In this document: one piece after another, positions 35,614 to 47,980 of the stretch
How the letters are laid out: each line of letters opens with the position of its first letter
How positions within the stretch are numbered: position 1 is the stretch's first letter
Assembly (NCBI GenBank): GCA_907163375.1
Contig: CAJQUW010003396.1
Coordinates: 248,001-312,000, forward strand
Reading direction: 5' to 3'
From: Prostheceraeus crozeri
Taxonomy: Eukaryota > Platyhelminthes > Polycladida > Euryleptidae
DNA length: 64,000 nucleotides
Program-made: the position numbers and the translations under genes
The notes under the pieces: generated by a model
Databases searched by the model: none
The model's input: the letters and a program-made list of their open reading frames with translations, nothing else
Told to the model about the DNA's origin: nothing

Positions 35614-37576
35614 CAGAGGCGTCGCGACCGGGGTGTGTGGGGGACCGTAACACCCCCCCCCCCCAATATGAAATTATTAAAAGATTCAGGTAAAATGAGA
35701 AATTTCAGGTAAACCTCCGGTTTGCCGGCAATTCAGCACTAATATTCACTGACGCTGTTCTTAGCCACAAAAACACGTCTTGTCACAAAGACACATCGTA
35801 ATGTCGGGAAATTCTCACCCTTTCTAGACACCAGAAAGTATATGGTTAGTTGTTGTTGATGATATTGATTTGTCACGCGAAAGCGGTCATCATGAAAACG
35901 CTGAAAACGACCTCTACCCGGGATGACTGTACATGTATATGCGAGCAGGAGGAACAGTCGCCTCGCATTTTCTTAAAAATTGGAGCATAAGGCGATGTGA
36001 GTTAGCTCTGCAAAATTAAAAATATCTAAGTGCAATTGAAATGTAATTCCAGTACCCTACCTATAATGTGGCCAGTGAATATTGGCACTGAATCACCTAA
36101 CGCTGAAACGCCTGCAACTCATTCTGCCTAGCTGTGTAGTGTATATTTAACCGTTGATTCATGTAAGTTCTGGCTATTGCGCTGTCCCTTGAGGAGATGA
36201 CGTTATCGTTACGGTGGATTTCATCGAACCTTCCTCATACCAAGTTATTCACACGCGCACCGCGGAAAGCGCACGGTATGAATAAGGCACACCGTCTTCT
36301 CTGTGCGTAGAAGTTTATTGTTAACAGCGTGTTAACTTTCTCGATGCAAACACCATCGAAAATTTCCTTAACAGTCGAGACTACGGGATCCAATTGCGCA
36401 CAAATTAACTTAACGTCATCGGCATTTCATTGGCCACTTAAATAACCACCAATTAAATTATTTTTCATCTATAGGCGTCATTTCCGACCGATTAGATGAT
36501 TAGGTAGGTACCTAGTGTTGGACTTGAGCATGATAGCAGTAGGGGGAAGCTTTCGAACGGAAGTTTTTGGGTCAACGCTGCAACCAAAGCCGGAAAAAGG
36601 GTGATCAAAAGGAAGAGGACATTGATTCATATAGCACCACTATCATCCTCGCACTAAGAACGCCCGCGAATTATTTTGAAAACAGTTGAACCATAAATGG
36701 AAAAAGTAGGACATATGCCCATTTGATCCTTGAAAGGGACTCTCCAATGCATGCATTTCGTGCCACCCGCATTTGGCTAAATAATGCTTCAAATAAGGTG
36801 CGTGGATACCCTTGTGCATCAGAAATTCATAGTAGGTCTCGCATGTGAAGATCCACACAAACATTCCGCAGATGATCATTCTGTAATTTATTGTAATTAG
36901 ACCTATAATGAATTCACAAAAATCGGGCTTCTGTCAAAATTCACAGAGTGAAAGTTAAACAATGTTCCCAAACTTGATTTTATTTATTGTGAAGAGTTCT
37001 ATTACATTAATATGAATAAAATACTGTGTGTGTTGTCATCAAGACCCTGAAAGAATGAAGATAGCATTCTGGATTCCACTCTTTTTGTGATGGTTTCGCT
37101 ACCTTCTAATTATTTCATTCAGCTCTTTCTGCTTCTCGAATTTATTTGTTATCTTTATGAACAAAGAAGGTCAATTATTGATGATAAGACAATTAAGCTT
37201 ATGAAGAATCGTGAGGAAACTAGGCCTGCGCCTGTCAATGTTGCTCACATTCACTAAAATAATGAACTGATGCTCAATCAATCTGGTTGAGGCAATGTAA
37301 AGTCTATCTACTGGAAATATTCTTCCCCTCAGGGAAGGAAGGTGCATCTCCAGTGCCGGGGATGAGATGAGGCAGTGCAGGGGAACTTCCCCACTTTCCC
37401 TCCCCTCAAATCCAACACTGCAGGTACCTCTTCTGTAGGATATAAACATGAAACATGTTGGAATGTGTGTGAGTATGCGTGTGTGCAATAATCAGGCAAA
37501 TTTTGGCTCTTAGTTGTAAATCAGGTAAAATTTAGCAAACACCCCCCCCAATGATGTTTCCTTAGCGACGCCTCTG
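35614..37576. mobile_element. hAT element with CAGAGGCGTCGC ends
   Basis: It starts CAGAGGCGTCGCGACCGG and ends TTAGCGACGCCTCTG. A perfect 8-bp duplication CCTACCAG flanks it (35606-35613 and 37577-37584). C-rich runs lie just inside each end. No hAT transposase domain was found in its 1963 bp. A 78-codon minus-strand frame at 36643-36879 follows a possible acceptor (AATTACAG) but is not recognised. Confidence 0.92.
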
Positions 37577-37679
37577 CCTACCAGTTAAAAGAATTATCAC
37601 ATTCCTGCCTGCTATTGGATAATTCTGCCCTAAAAGTGAAGTCATAATCATAATAATTACAAATCTCATGATCTACTTT

Positions 37680-38505
37680 TTTTTGTGGAAAATGATAATT
37701 CCTTATCATTCTTGGGCACAATGATAACAAAAGCGAACAATGCATTGTCAACTGATGTGTACCGGAAGCCGACGAAGAGTGGATTGCAGCTACACTGCTA
37801 TATTCATGTCGACCAGGTGTACAAAAGATCACTACTGAAAACCATGTTACATCGTGCTTTTAAACTTACATGAACATGGTCAGATTTTCATGTCGAAGTC
37901 GAAAGACTAAGAACAATGTGCATGAAATTGCAGGATCCTCCAGAACTCTTAAACATCATATTACAACAGCTTCTGAACTGCAAGATGGAGGAGATAACCG
38001 CAACAAGGAGAATTCAAGAAAAGAAAGTGGAGGAAAAGAAGAAGGAAGATAGGCAGATTTTGTCATTGCCATACAAGGATGAGAAATCATCAAAATTTAT
38101 AAGAGACAACAACAAATGCAGAAATTGGAACTAATGTTCTTCCAGTGTTCAAAAGTGCTCAAGTGGAATCCTTCATAACTAACCTGTTCCGAAGCCTCAT
38201 CTGGTAAATAGTCACGATGTAGTTTAGGAATTTCAATGTGATTTGTGCGATGCAAATTATATAGGCTACACAATGAGACATTTATTCGAAAGGGTTGAGG
38301 AGCACCGGCAGTCATCGTCATCTATTGGAAAGCATCGACAACAACATCATAGAGATAATGACATCAATCTGTCACAATTTAAGATCTTAAAGCGATGCAA
38401 CAGCAAATACGATCTCCTGCTGCACGAAATGCTGCAAACGAAGCTTAAAAAGCCTTCACTCAATGGACAGAGTGACTCAGCAAGACCGAGACTTCTTGAG
38501 TAATA
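37680..38505 (+). pseudogene. Penelope-like retroelement: RT C-terminus and GIY-YIG endonuclease, broken
   Basis: Three plus-strand frames follow each other. 37685-37873 has FLGTMITKANNALSTDVYRK followed by PTKSGLQLH and LLKTMLHRAFKLT, the end of a Penelope-type RT. 37916-38134 is a charged linker. 38243-38503 has CDANYIGYTMRHLFERVEEH and, near the end, KYDLLLHEMLQTKLKKPSLN, which is the GIY-YIG endonuclease of these elements (Cys-x-x-x-Tyr-Ile-Gly-x-Thr). Breaks between frames show it is inactive, and the RT N-terminal part is missing. It starts shortly after the hAT target duplication. Confidence 0.87.
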
Positions 38506-39714
38506 ATTTTTTCCTTCTCATTTTCTATTTCATGTCGCAATTTTTATTTGCTTTGTTAATTGAGTCTTAAGATATCTGCTGATTTTCTTTACCGTAGTAT
38601 TTGCTCATTTAGGATTGCATGCGTTAAAAAGCCTACTATCGTTTATATGTTTTTGTACCATAGTTCTGAGTTATTCCTTCATAGGACATAAAATAATAAA
38701 TTTCCATAATTTCATAGTTTTGCTATGAAAGTGTGAAAATAATTGAAAACAGTGAAAATAACTGAAATGCTCATTTGTAGGAATAGTTCAGTTATTTTCA
38801 CACTTGATGACAGAGCATGCTCTATAGCAATATCACTGTTGGTTCGATTCATTTACTGGAAAAAAGGTGATACCGGTATATACCATATTAGAATAGTTAA
38901 TATTATGCATCGTTGATATCACGATAGAATGCATTTCCTTGCTCCATTTGGTTCTCATTTGTTTACTAACCACTTATTTTTCATTCTTCATCGGTCTAGC
39001 ATTAGAAGAAGGCTTTTCGGATTTTCGGCTTTTCGGATTTGAACATAGAAATTGTCCAGCTAGTTCAACTTCACTTGCTAATTTGTGTTACTGTTTTAGT
39101 TATCTTTGATAACTTATTACTAATGACTGTTCGTTTGAGAAGCATATTACATTTCTTTGAATTGTTGGGAATGTCCATTAAATCAACCACAAGGATGCCC
39201 TACATAAGCAAAGTTTGCAAGAGTCAATTTTAGAAAACAATTAAACAAATTTGTGGCAGTTTTGTTGCTAAATATGGCTCCATTGGTTTACCATTATGAT
39301 ATTTGAAGGTCATTAATTGCTTCATCCGTGTTTCCTGTAAATTCTAAAACGATTTTCGTACTGTATTCTTAATTGAAATTTCTACTGTTCTAAACTTTGG
39401 TTATTCATCGCACATGTTGAGATGCAAAATTTGAATTGGTGCTGGCGCATCACCCAACAGCTTTCCTCCACCTCTTTTGCAGTCTCCCTGGTGTGGTTAA
39501 GTCTTCATTAGGCCTAGTATTTTATTGTGCTTTGGCTTTGTTAATTCCTGTCATTCATGCGTCAATGTCAAAATTATCAAATTAAACAAGGCAGGATTGT
39601 ATCTTGAACTAACTGCTTCCGCAGCTGAATCAAAAACTGTGAAAGTAACTGATTTTTGAATAAGAAGTTCAAAATCATAGAACTAGGCTATGATTTATCA
39701 TTGCCTTGTGCTGA
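38506..39714. other. No gene recognised; small hairpins
   Basis: GTGTGAAAATAATTGAAAAC near 38729 and a TTCAGTTATTTTCACAC segment near 38787 form a small inverted repeat. No coding region is supported. Confidence 0.4.
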
Positions 39715-39900
39715 TAACTATGGTACAAAATAGTTATACCATAGACAAATGTGATGCATGGAGATTTTCATAGTTCCAAAACACTCGTATTCTGCATAGA
39801 TCACTCGCTAAAGCTCGTGATCTATGCAGAATATTCGTGTTTTGAAACTATGAAAATAAATCTCCATACACCACATCTGTCCATGGTATAACTACTATTT
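39715..39900. repeat. Near-perfect hairpin of about 185 bp
   Basis: Nested inverted blocks: ATAGTTATACCATAGACAAA with its counterpart CCATGGTATAACTACTAT; ATGGAGATTTTCATAG with CTATGAAAATAAATCTCCAT; AAAACACTCGTATTCTGCAT with ATGCAGAATATTCGTGTTTT; AGATCAC with GTGATCT. The loop is about 12 nt. It is a MITE-like element or strong cruciform. Confidence 0.85.
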
Positions 39901-40143
39901 GTGATTTGAATCTAATGCAAGAATTGGAGAGTAAATAGATTTCTGACGATGGTCACTTCAGATGGTCGAAATATTAAGTTTGTCTGCTTATTTTTATCAA
40001 AAATCTCATGTTAGGTAATTAAATGAATGTTGGATCACTACCTTATTGAGTATATCAAACTCGGAAGCACATGGATCTACAATAACAAATAGAATGCTGT
40101 GATGTTTGACGCTCCTTAACTTGCAAGGCGACTGGAATCACAT

Positions 40144-41729
40144 CAAGGTTGGGCAAAAACTTGTATTGGGTATGCAAGTCTTGGGCCAAAACTTGGGGTC
40201 AAAACCCAAACCCAAGCCCAAGTTTAAATAAATGAATGAAATAAAGTAAGCGAAGTGCATTCTTTGTATTTTGTGCTGACATAAAGATTCTTCTATAGGC
40301 CAAAATTCCTATTGGGCCCATGAGAAGTGTGGTATTAGTGGGAAACGATTTATTATTGTAATAATTGTAATTAGTAGCCTAAGTACATGTATTACGTCAT
40401 AAAGTTTTTTAATTTAACCAACACTGATATGCTGACTAATTGAAGATCTTTGTTTTATTTGTGAGTGAGATACACATTGCTCATAGCAAAGCAATTGTTT
40501 TCATTTTATCATTCAGAAATATAAACAAACTTGATAAATATTATAGCTGCGCAGTAAGTGCATGATTGAACATATTTAGAATGCGAAATCGGAATGAGTT
40601 TATATTTGGATAAATGTCTGCTATCGCAGAAAGTTAAGGGTGCGAAGATAACTGCGAAAATGTAAAATATACGGAATATATAAAAATTCAATATGCACAA
40701 ATGCAACAAAATACGTGTAAGCTTACAGTAGATAGGCTGCAATACAGGGATGCGGAGTCCTATCATTTTGATAGGACTCCGACTCCGGGTGGCAAGTATA
40801 TCTAGCATATTATTTTGAAAATTAACTCGCAGCCTACATCATAGATCATTATAGGCTTACCTGAACCTATATTTAGTGATCATTGCTCTATCAATTATCA
40901 ATCATTTTCGATAAAAGTTTATCAATGTCGCTTTAAGTTGGATCAATGCGACTCGGCTCCTCCCATCTTGTTGATGCGTGCTTCACACGGTTTTTCTCCA
41001 GTCTCTACCAAGCAGGATAATCCCCGTCTTTCTCCAAAAAATATGAGTGCACCTTCGATTTTAATATGCGCTTAGAGGAGCCATCACACACGATTAACGT
41101 GAGGGTAAGAGGTAATGCTCTCAAACAAGCTAGTATTCCATTTTTGTCTCTGATGTGACCTTTGGTGCGTAAGTGTGATCGAGGCTAGGAAGGCTTGTCT
41201 TCTCTACCAAATCACCGAGTGAAAAGACAGTCCTTTTTTCACTATCACGGTTCATTCCCTCAACTATTACAAGCTTTGCATCAAAACTGTTGACAACAAG
41301 ACTGTTGTCAACAAAAAGTTGACATCAACACTGTGACAGCTATGCACGAGAATAAGTAATTTGTTTGTATTATATTTCGGGTCTAGTTATAGACCGGAGT
41401 GTGGAGTCCTATCATTTGATAGGACTCCGACTCCAGCAAAAATGATAGGACTCCGGGACTCCGACTCCCCTTGCTACAATATGCATGAACTTTCAATGCG
41501 CGGTATTGTCAAGCTCAGAATTAAATAGCTAATAATCACAAGTATTTCATTTTTGAAATATTCTGTGAATCCAGTGGAAATTTGATAAAATATCATAACT
41601 TTATGCTCTTATCTTGTAGCTCTCCTAAGATTCAAATCAAAATATTAATTTTTGTAACTTGATATGCATATATTCAGCATATATATAAAAAACCCAAATT
41701 TTGCATCACTTACCCAAGGTCCAACCTTG
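40144..41729. mobile_element. Possible hAT-like element with CAAGGTTGG ends
   Basis: It begins CAAGGTTGGGCAAAAACTTG and ends GGTCCAACCTTG, inside repeat X. ATCACAT precedes it and ATCACAG follows it. It contains hAT copy C. The ends are short and the flanking duplication imperfect. Confidence 0.55.
40745..41473 (-). mobile_element. Non-autonomous hAT-type element (GGAGTC family, copy C)
   Basis: It starts CAGGGATGCGGAGTCCTATC and ends GGACTCCGACTCCCCTTG. The flanks CTGCAATA and CTACAATA agree at 7/8. It has the same orientation as copy B, with shared interior and BED-finger remnant. Confidence 0.88.
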
Positions 41730-42962
41730 ATCACAGCTTAAGAACTGTCGTTTTACTGATGTTAGGCGACAATCTACAAATTAGTAATACTAAGAAGCTC
41801 GTGCGCGAATTTGGGAAGAAAATGTCAATAGCTCTCACACTCAATGAAAGCGGCAATATTTCATAAGTGACATTTTCGGTCATCATGCGAAGTGAGATCG
41901 TAACCGGCACTAAGTTTGTAAACAGTGCTTGATCCTAAATTGGGTAGACATACACCATGCAGAGTGAACGAAGGTTCAAAACGTGACAATTGACGAAGGC
42001 ATGTCTTTGTTCTCTCATAGAAGCTGGCGATTATTGTTTACTTTCTAGCGATTTACCATCATTGTTTGTGCTTTTTTGCGGAAATGAGAAAAAATATTTA
42101 AGAAGTTTGAAAAAGAACGAATATAACTTATATATTCGTACTCTTCACATCGCCAAGGATTCTGAAGATACCAAACATGAACATTTTTGATAAAAAAGTG
42201 ATAACACATCATTATCAACCAAAAAGGTCATTATGGTCATGATTTTGTGATAACTTCACGATACCACTAATTAGTTATCAGTTTACCGATTTTGATGACC
42301 AGTATGTCAAAAGAGAGCAGATAATGCTCGTTCTGTCCGTGCCTGATTCACTATCATACTCACATGTTTTCTTTTTGAAAACTTGCGATTTGCAAATTGA
42401 GTGATTTTCATAATTTGAGCACTGGTCAGCAAATACAGCAACGGATGCAAGTCATAGCCCATTCCAAAGCTGAAAATGCACGCCCTCGAATGATTATGGC
42501 ATATTGTTGTGATTGAAAGACATGAGAATCGATTGAAGTAGGCGAAAAATAGGTGGTCCGTTTTTTATGTTCAGCTCTGGCAATTTCAATGGGTGAATCT
42601 TACTGTTAGAGATTTTCTAACCCAACAGTGTTTCTGCGCGGTCGCCCCTGACTATTTCAGCAAATTGTTGGCTGATTATGACATTAAGATAGGAAAACAA
42701 CTCATTGATATTATTCTTTCACAGATGTGACTTATTCAGTGAACAATCTCTTTGTCATTGTACTAAACTTTTTTGAACAGACTTTTGTTGGCAGCACAGT
42801 AATCTGGACTTTGCTGCACTTTCACTTGAGAGCTCGTCAGAATGCACCTTTTAGGATAGCACGTGCACTATCTCGAAACGGTATTATTGGCTATGAAGCC
42901 TACTCCATGACGATGAAGTGAATCTTCTCCGCTGTACCATAACTTAAGTCCTTTTTCGGTTA

Positions 42963-43560
42963 TCAGCTCCCGCGACGTGTCCATCGCACTTCAGCCAGGC
43001 CAATGACGTCCCAAGTGTATCTAGCTAGTTCGTGCGTAAGTTCTTTCAGTTTTACGCAAGCATGTAGGGTGCGGATGTTCCAGGTTCCAATGACAGTTTT
43101 CTGCAGAGAAAGCTTCAAGATTGGTTTTGTAGGTCCAGTAACACACTTTTCACTTCCACCCTGAATCAAGTCAGTGCCCGTTGTTTGTCCGGGCCTCGAC
43201 CGATTCGGCATGTAACAAATTGTATGTGCATCATTCACATCATTTCATTGGACTGTTGTTTAGGTGACTTGATGGAGCCCATTTCCTCAAGTCCTTGGTG
43301 GTTTTATATCCGAGTTTCCTTTTCCTAGGTGAGTTTCCTCTAAAAAAATAAAGAGTCTTGCCCACCCGTACCCGGTCATACCGGGTGACGATCGGTCGCC
43401 AAATCAGTTTACAACGAGGGGTACCACGAGAAGGTATGGCTGCAGACATAATTGGGAAGGAGAGGTCTCTTGCAAGTGCACTGCAACGCGACGAATCACT
43501 TCCCCTGGTTAGGAGAGACTGTGGTGTTCGCGTCCTAAAAATCCGGAATGTCAAATTCAT
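42963..43560 (-). pseudogene. Non-LTR retrotransposon 5' fragment (endonuclease start)
   Basis: The minus-strand frame 43238-42963 ends VIGTWNIRTLHACVKLKELT then TWDVIGLAEVRWTRRGS. This is the beginning of the AP-endonuclease domain in RTE/I-like elements (GTWN-R-TL, GL-E-RW), sometimes annotated as craniofacial development protein 2-like. An upstream frame (43560-43240) may be the leader or N-terminal extension. The rest of the element is absent, which is unusual because non-LTR elements normally lose their 5' end. Confidence 0.75.
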
Positions 43561-44000
43561 AATTTTGACAATAATTGATTGGCGGTTTTCTGCTCTATTT
43601 TCTTACTGGTTTAGTTTAATAGAACAGAGTGTATAAAGAAACATTGGAAATTGCATTGTCAAATGATACATTCTCATTTTTTTGACATTTTGACTTCTAA
43701 TGACCTGTAAACCTATTGCACAAATATATTTTATGTAAACCCTTTTATTACTTTTCTAATAATGTATGGCATTCGCATCATGCTACTATTTAATACATAT
43801 TGTAAACATAATCAGAGGTGCAAAAATTAAATGAGCACGAACTTGTGGAAAAGTGCGGTAGTACAAAAGTAGCAGTCAAAGAGTAAAGATACTCCCACTG
43901 ATCCGACAATTTAGTGTATAAGAGCAACTGACACATCTTTCTTACTTTCGCCCATAAACTGCTAATCATTTTCCTGTAGATTGTCACCTAGAGTGATGAC

Positions 44001-45049
44001 AAGGGTTCGCAGCCCGCATAAAAAACAAGCCCGGGCTAGCCCGATGCTTTGAAGTTTGCTTAAAGTTCTCCATAGTTTGGCTGTCGACTCACATTTCTCG
44101 ATCGTTGATAACATTTCTTCTATATATTGTCTTGTTCAAAACCCTTCATATTCATGACGATTTCTCTGATAGAACCATCTGATTTCAGAAGATCTGACTT
44201 CAGTTGGTGTACGTCTCTACTCTTGGTCAGGATTGTCAGTAGTGCAATCAAATAGTTTTGGAATTTCTCTTCACTAGAAATCCTATTAAAATTCGCTGTT
44301 TATAGGTTTCAATAACTGTTGATATTTGAGCAGACTCACGTAATGTGTTTTCAGATAATTGTGCAGTCCTGGAGCTTGCGCTTGCTGCTTAAATCTGGTT
44401 GCAGGCCTTACTTTCGGCTATATTATTGCCTGACAGATAGAAATGTAGGAGTGCTTCTAAATTGGCGTGTTGCTTCTTGATTCTGCTTGTAATTTATTGT
44501 TTCAACTTTCAACAGACTGATATTGTTTTGATTTCGCACGATTTCATCTGTGTTTCACGTATAGCGACTGCATTACAAGTTTGAAGTCAAATAAGGGAGA
44601 TCGCTATTGAGGCTGCTCCCAACTTTATCCGCTATTTCAGACATGCTTTCAGAAAGCTTGACCAGTTTTTCGATTGCACCTTTAGTTCATTTCAACATGT
44701 GCTCATTGAACCAGCAGTGCAGCTTGTGTCTTATCCTAACAAACAACGACGCTAAATCTTACCGGGACAATAGTTTCCTAAATGTGATGTCATCACCGCA
44801 TTGTGATTTGCGGAGAATACAATGCGCGTCAGCATAATTAATGAATTTTCCCTATTTGTTGGGAGAATGAAAAATTATTCTTTCAGCGATTTTCTACTTA
44901 AATTTCACTACACATTTAAGATAAAGTCGTCAGCTTTAAAAATCCGGGCTCATTCTTGCAGCCCAGGCCAGGCCGGAAAATTGAGAGAAAGCCCGAGCTG
45001 AAAATATAAGTCGGCTGCCCAGGCCAAGGAGCCAGGGCTGCGAGCCCTA
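44001..45049. mobile_element. hAT-like non-autonomous element with GGGTTCGCAGCCC ends
   Basis: It starts AAGGGTTCGCAGCCCGC and ends CCAGGGCTGCGAGCCCTA. Both subterminal parts are rich in GCCCGGGC-type words. Flanking 8-mers GTGATGAC and GTAATGAA match at 6/8. No transposase was seen. Confidence 0.7.
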
Positions 45050-45059
45050 GTAATGAAAA

Positions 45060-47105
45060 TGGTATTTTTGAGTGACGTTGTCAGTTGTCATGGAAAAGCA
45101 AGATAGTAAACGGTGCATGATCCTTAATTGGGTGCATTCAATATCAAAGGATAAAATTTCTGAATTTTTTATGATTTTGAGCAAACCTTTGAGACGTTTA
45201 TATTTTTGCTATTTGCATGTGGTTGCTAGCAACTTGACGAGCTGAATAAGTAGTTGAGTGATTGTGACCTTAACATAGCAAACCAATATTCTTCTTTCAA
45301 AGATGTGATTTAATCGGTAAGCAATCTTATTGTCATTGTGCTAAATGTAGGTTGGATTTCCTTGTTTAATGTCATTGGTAAATGATCGTGGGTGCACGCA
45401 GGCCTACGTAAATCTAATTCTGTAAATATCATATTTTCTTAACAAAACGTAATTTGTTTACCACCATATTTGCTGATGCTGAGGGACACCAAATTTGCTC
45501 TTAGAGACAACTAGCAAGCAACTAAATGTTGGATCATTCCATATCTATAGGCCCATTGAATGCTTCGGGATCACATGTTCACCTGTAAGTTGGTCAAATT
45601 TTGGCATATCCAACACTCACTCACTTGCAAGACGACTGAGGATATCACTTAATGCAGAGCTGTGAACCGGGTGATCCGCTGAGCCCATGACCAATGACCC
45701 GTGACCCACATTGACCTGCAACCTGAACTGAATTTACATCTAATTAAATCATGAATTAGCGTATGTTTAACAGCTCTTCATCATTCTAGCCGGTGAAATT
45801 GGCTCATGAAGACATGATCGCGTATCTGATCTAAATAATCTCAGAAGTAGAAAAGTCAGGCTTTCACTGACAGATTCTTTCAAATCTATGTATGTCATGT
45901 TATGCACTATGGAAGAACAGAATAAGCTTATAATATCCATACCTGTACAAGGTATTTGAATTGAACATTTGGAGCTAACACAATTTATCAGACATCCTCA
46001 TCCAGATGTCTGATAACGTTCACAACTCTGGTATGGTAGTAGAAAATAATTCAACGTAGCAAAGTGCGTCAAGGTAACAAAGTTAAAAAAAACAAGCTAA
46101 TGACTAGTTAATTTTCAATAGGTACAAAATATGATTTAAAAGAAAATTTTTATATCCTAAAATGTCTAAAGATTTTAAAAATACTTACTAGAAGGACAAA
46201 CAACGCTTCTCCTCTCCTCATGTAGAATGAATTGGCGAGTAAGTCGTTCTGTTCAAAATTATGTTTATCACTTATATATTGAAAAGATCCTATTTAACAG
46301 TCTGTCCATTCAGATGATAAGAGGACAGGTCTGTTTCCAATCAGAATACCAGATCTAGCTAACACACAGGGATTACGCTATCTAAAATCTACCAGGTGTG
46401 CAAGAGAATTAATATTAGTTCCTTAAGCTAAAACGTGAAATAGAATTGTACAAAATATGCATACAAATTATTTTACTATTTCGAATGAGGTCATCAACAG
46501 GAACTTGGTCAGGACGATCGCGTTTCGACCGCTTCATCCTGGACGCTCAAACCCGACCAAGCGCGGTCCTGTACATTAAATATGCACAGCCTCAAAAATT
46601 CAATTAATAATAGAGAAAGATTTGCATCTATCAAAAAAAAATAGAGTCAATGTTGACTGAAATGTACCTCAGGCATTTGAAAAAAGGGCAGAGTCCAGCC
46701 CGAGTTTCTGCAAAATTTGAGGGCGACGGAGATCGCTTCCAACGCTTCCGGAGTCATAGAGGCTCTGGGTATGATGTTTTCAGATATATTAGATGGATTC
46801 GGAACTACAGCCTTGTAGAAGAAACATGGATGTGCCATAGCATTTAGAACAGGAAATTCCTGTTTCTTGTTGTACCACCATTGAAGAACATTCGGTGGAT
46901 AAGTAGTAAAACCCTAAATTAAAATATTTAAAATATTCATTGAAAAACAAGTCAGCACGGTCAGGGGTGACCCGTGACCCGGGCGACCAATGCCAAAACA
47001 GTTGCCCGCGGGCCCGTTATCTGTTCTCAGCTTAGAATTGTCGTTTTTCTGATGTCGGGTAAAAGCCTGCAAATTAATAATGTAAAGCAGTTTGAGCACG
47101 AATTT
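45060..47105. repeat. Repeat family X, copy 2 (interrupted)
   Basis: It contains the counterparts of the X blocks found at 40026-42770 but in a different order. It is interrupted by the hAT fragment at about 45655-47023. Confidence 0.45.
45655..47023 (-). mobile_element. Probable hAT element with a transposase dimerisation-domain remnant
   Basis: This stretch interrupts repeat X. Candidate ends are CAGAGCTGTGAACCGGGTGA and, on the complement of the other side, CAGATAACGGGCCCGCGGG, both followed by words like GACCCGTGACCC. On the minus strand (about 46915-46650) the frame reads VLQWWYNKKQEFPVLNAMA and continues with VPNPSNISENI. This is the start of the hATC dimerisation domain (x-W-W-x-x-x-x-x-x-F-P-x-L-x-x-x-A). 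No clear target duplication was seen. Confidence 0.6.
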
Positions 47106-47660
47106 AGATAGAAGACCATGATTCTCCGCGTACTAAACTGGCCGGTTGCAGATAGGAAGATTCCGTGTTGGTGTTTTTCCTTTCCAATGATTTCATGGTT
47201 CTGTCCCTTCGAGTGTGTCAGCGGAGGTATATGAGGTCGCTTCGTTCATAAACAGAGGTCATTTTCGATGACTGAGCTATTATTTCCATTCACACGTCAC
47301 CACACTAGGGTTAATGACGTGGGTGTTTCAAAACCATGTTTTATTTGATTTCAAAACAAGCTATCGGTTTTTAGAACTTTTCAAACAACGGCATCCAATG
47401 TGTGATTTAGGCCTATTTATAGAAACATATATAGCAGTAAACATATATCCTATAGAAACATGTTATTCGGGGACATGTCTATATTATATTAACAGCAACA
47501 TATCCTGCTTGGTACAATATTTTCAGAAGTCATTTCCAAACTTCCACGTTATTCGAGAAGCGTATTTGTGAACCTTCGATCTTCCTCGTTAAGTTTTCAT
47601 TGATGATTATCGTTATTACCGTGCGCGACGAATGGCAGTAAAAGCATTCACCCTGATCAC
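47106..47660. other. No gene recognised; left flank of the Maverick element
   Basis: Only short frames. No terminal inverted repeat matching the 59-62 kb side was found by eye, so the element boundary remains open. Confidence 0.4.
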
Positions 47661-47670
47661 GTTTTGAATG

Positions 47671-47980
47671 CTTTATATGACCGAAATGCTTTATGATGCT
47701 CCTACCACCGATCTGCTCAACATCGAAAAGTGAAAGCGAAAACATCACGATTCAAAATTTCGTTCATGCGGCGTTCATTGACGAGTGGGATGAAGACAAG
47801 TGTGAACAAGAGGAGGAGTCCCGCAAGAAAGTCGTCATTGAAAAAGTTGTGTGGACTGATGGTGAATTCACGCCAAAAACGACGCGTGTTAGAAAAGTGC
47901 CCGACGCTCCAAAACGGCCAAGGTGTTATAAAGTGTACAGTGACTTAGAGGTTATTCCGCTTGACTTTTCCTCGCTGTAA
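47671..47980 (+). CDS. Small acidic/basic protein of unknown function (95 aa)
   Basis: The 95-codon frame starts with an ATG at 47693, with a TATA-like CTTTATATGA at 47671-47680. The TATA box is rather close, so a later start is possible, although no other Met is obvious. The middle is Glu/Lys-rich (DEWDEDKCEQEEESRKKVVI), followed by a basic stretch (RKVPDAPKRPRCYKVYSD). It has no signal peptide or membrane segment. AATAAA follows the stop at about 48001. It sits at the left edge of the Maverick gene set and is transcribed opposite to most of it. I do not recognise the family. Confidence 0.55.

Larger units (their letters stand above)
40020..42900. repeat. Repeat family X, copy 1 (interrupted)
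   Basis: Blocks at 40026-40140, 41740-41860, 41870-41960 and 42650-42770 each match blocks near 45530-45650, 47025-47100, 45060-45130 and 45230-45345. Examples are ATGTTGGATCA, ACTTGCAAGGCGACTG, CTGTCGTTTTACTGATG and AATCTCTTTGTCATTGTACT. The block order differs between copies. Coding potential is not seen. Confidence 0.5.

Noticed and set aside
45655-47023. Frame 46650-46847 (plus strand) as a gene
   Set aside because: It is the complement of the hAT dimerisation-domain remnant on the minus strand.
47106-47690. Left terminal inverted repeat of the Maverick element
   Set aside because: No stretch could be matched by eye to the reverse complement of 58.7-62 kb.
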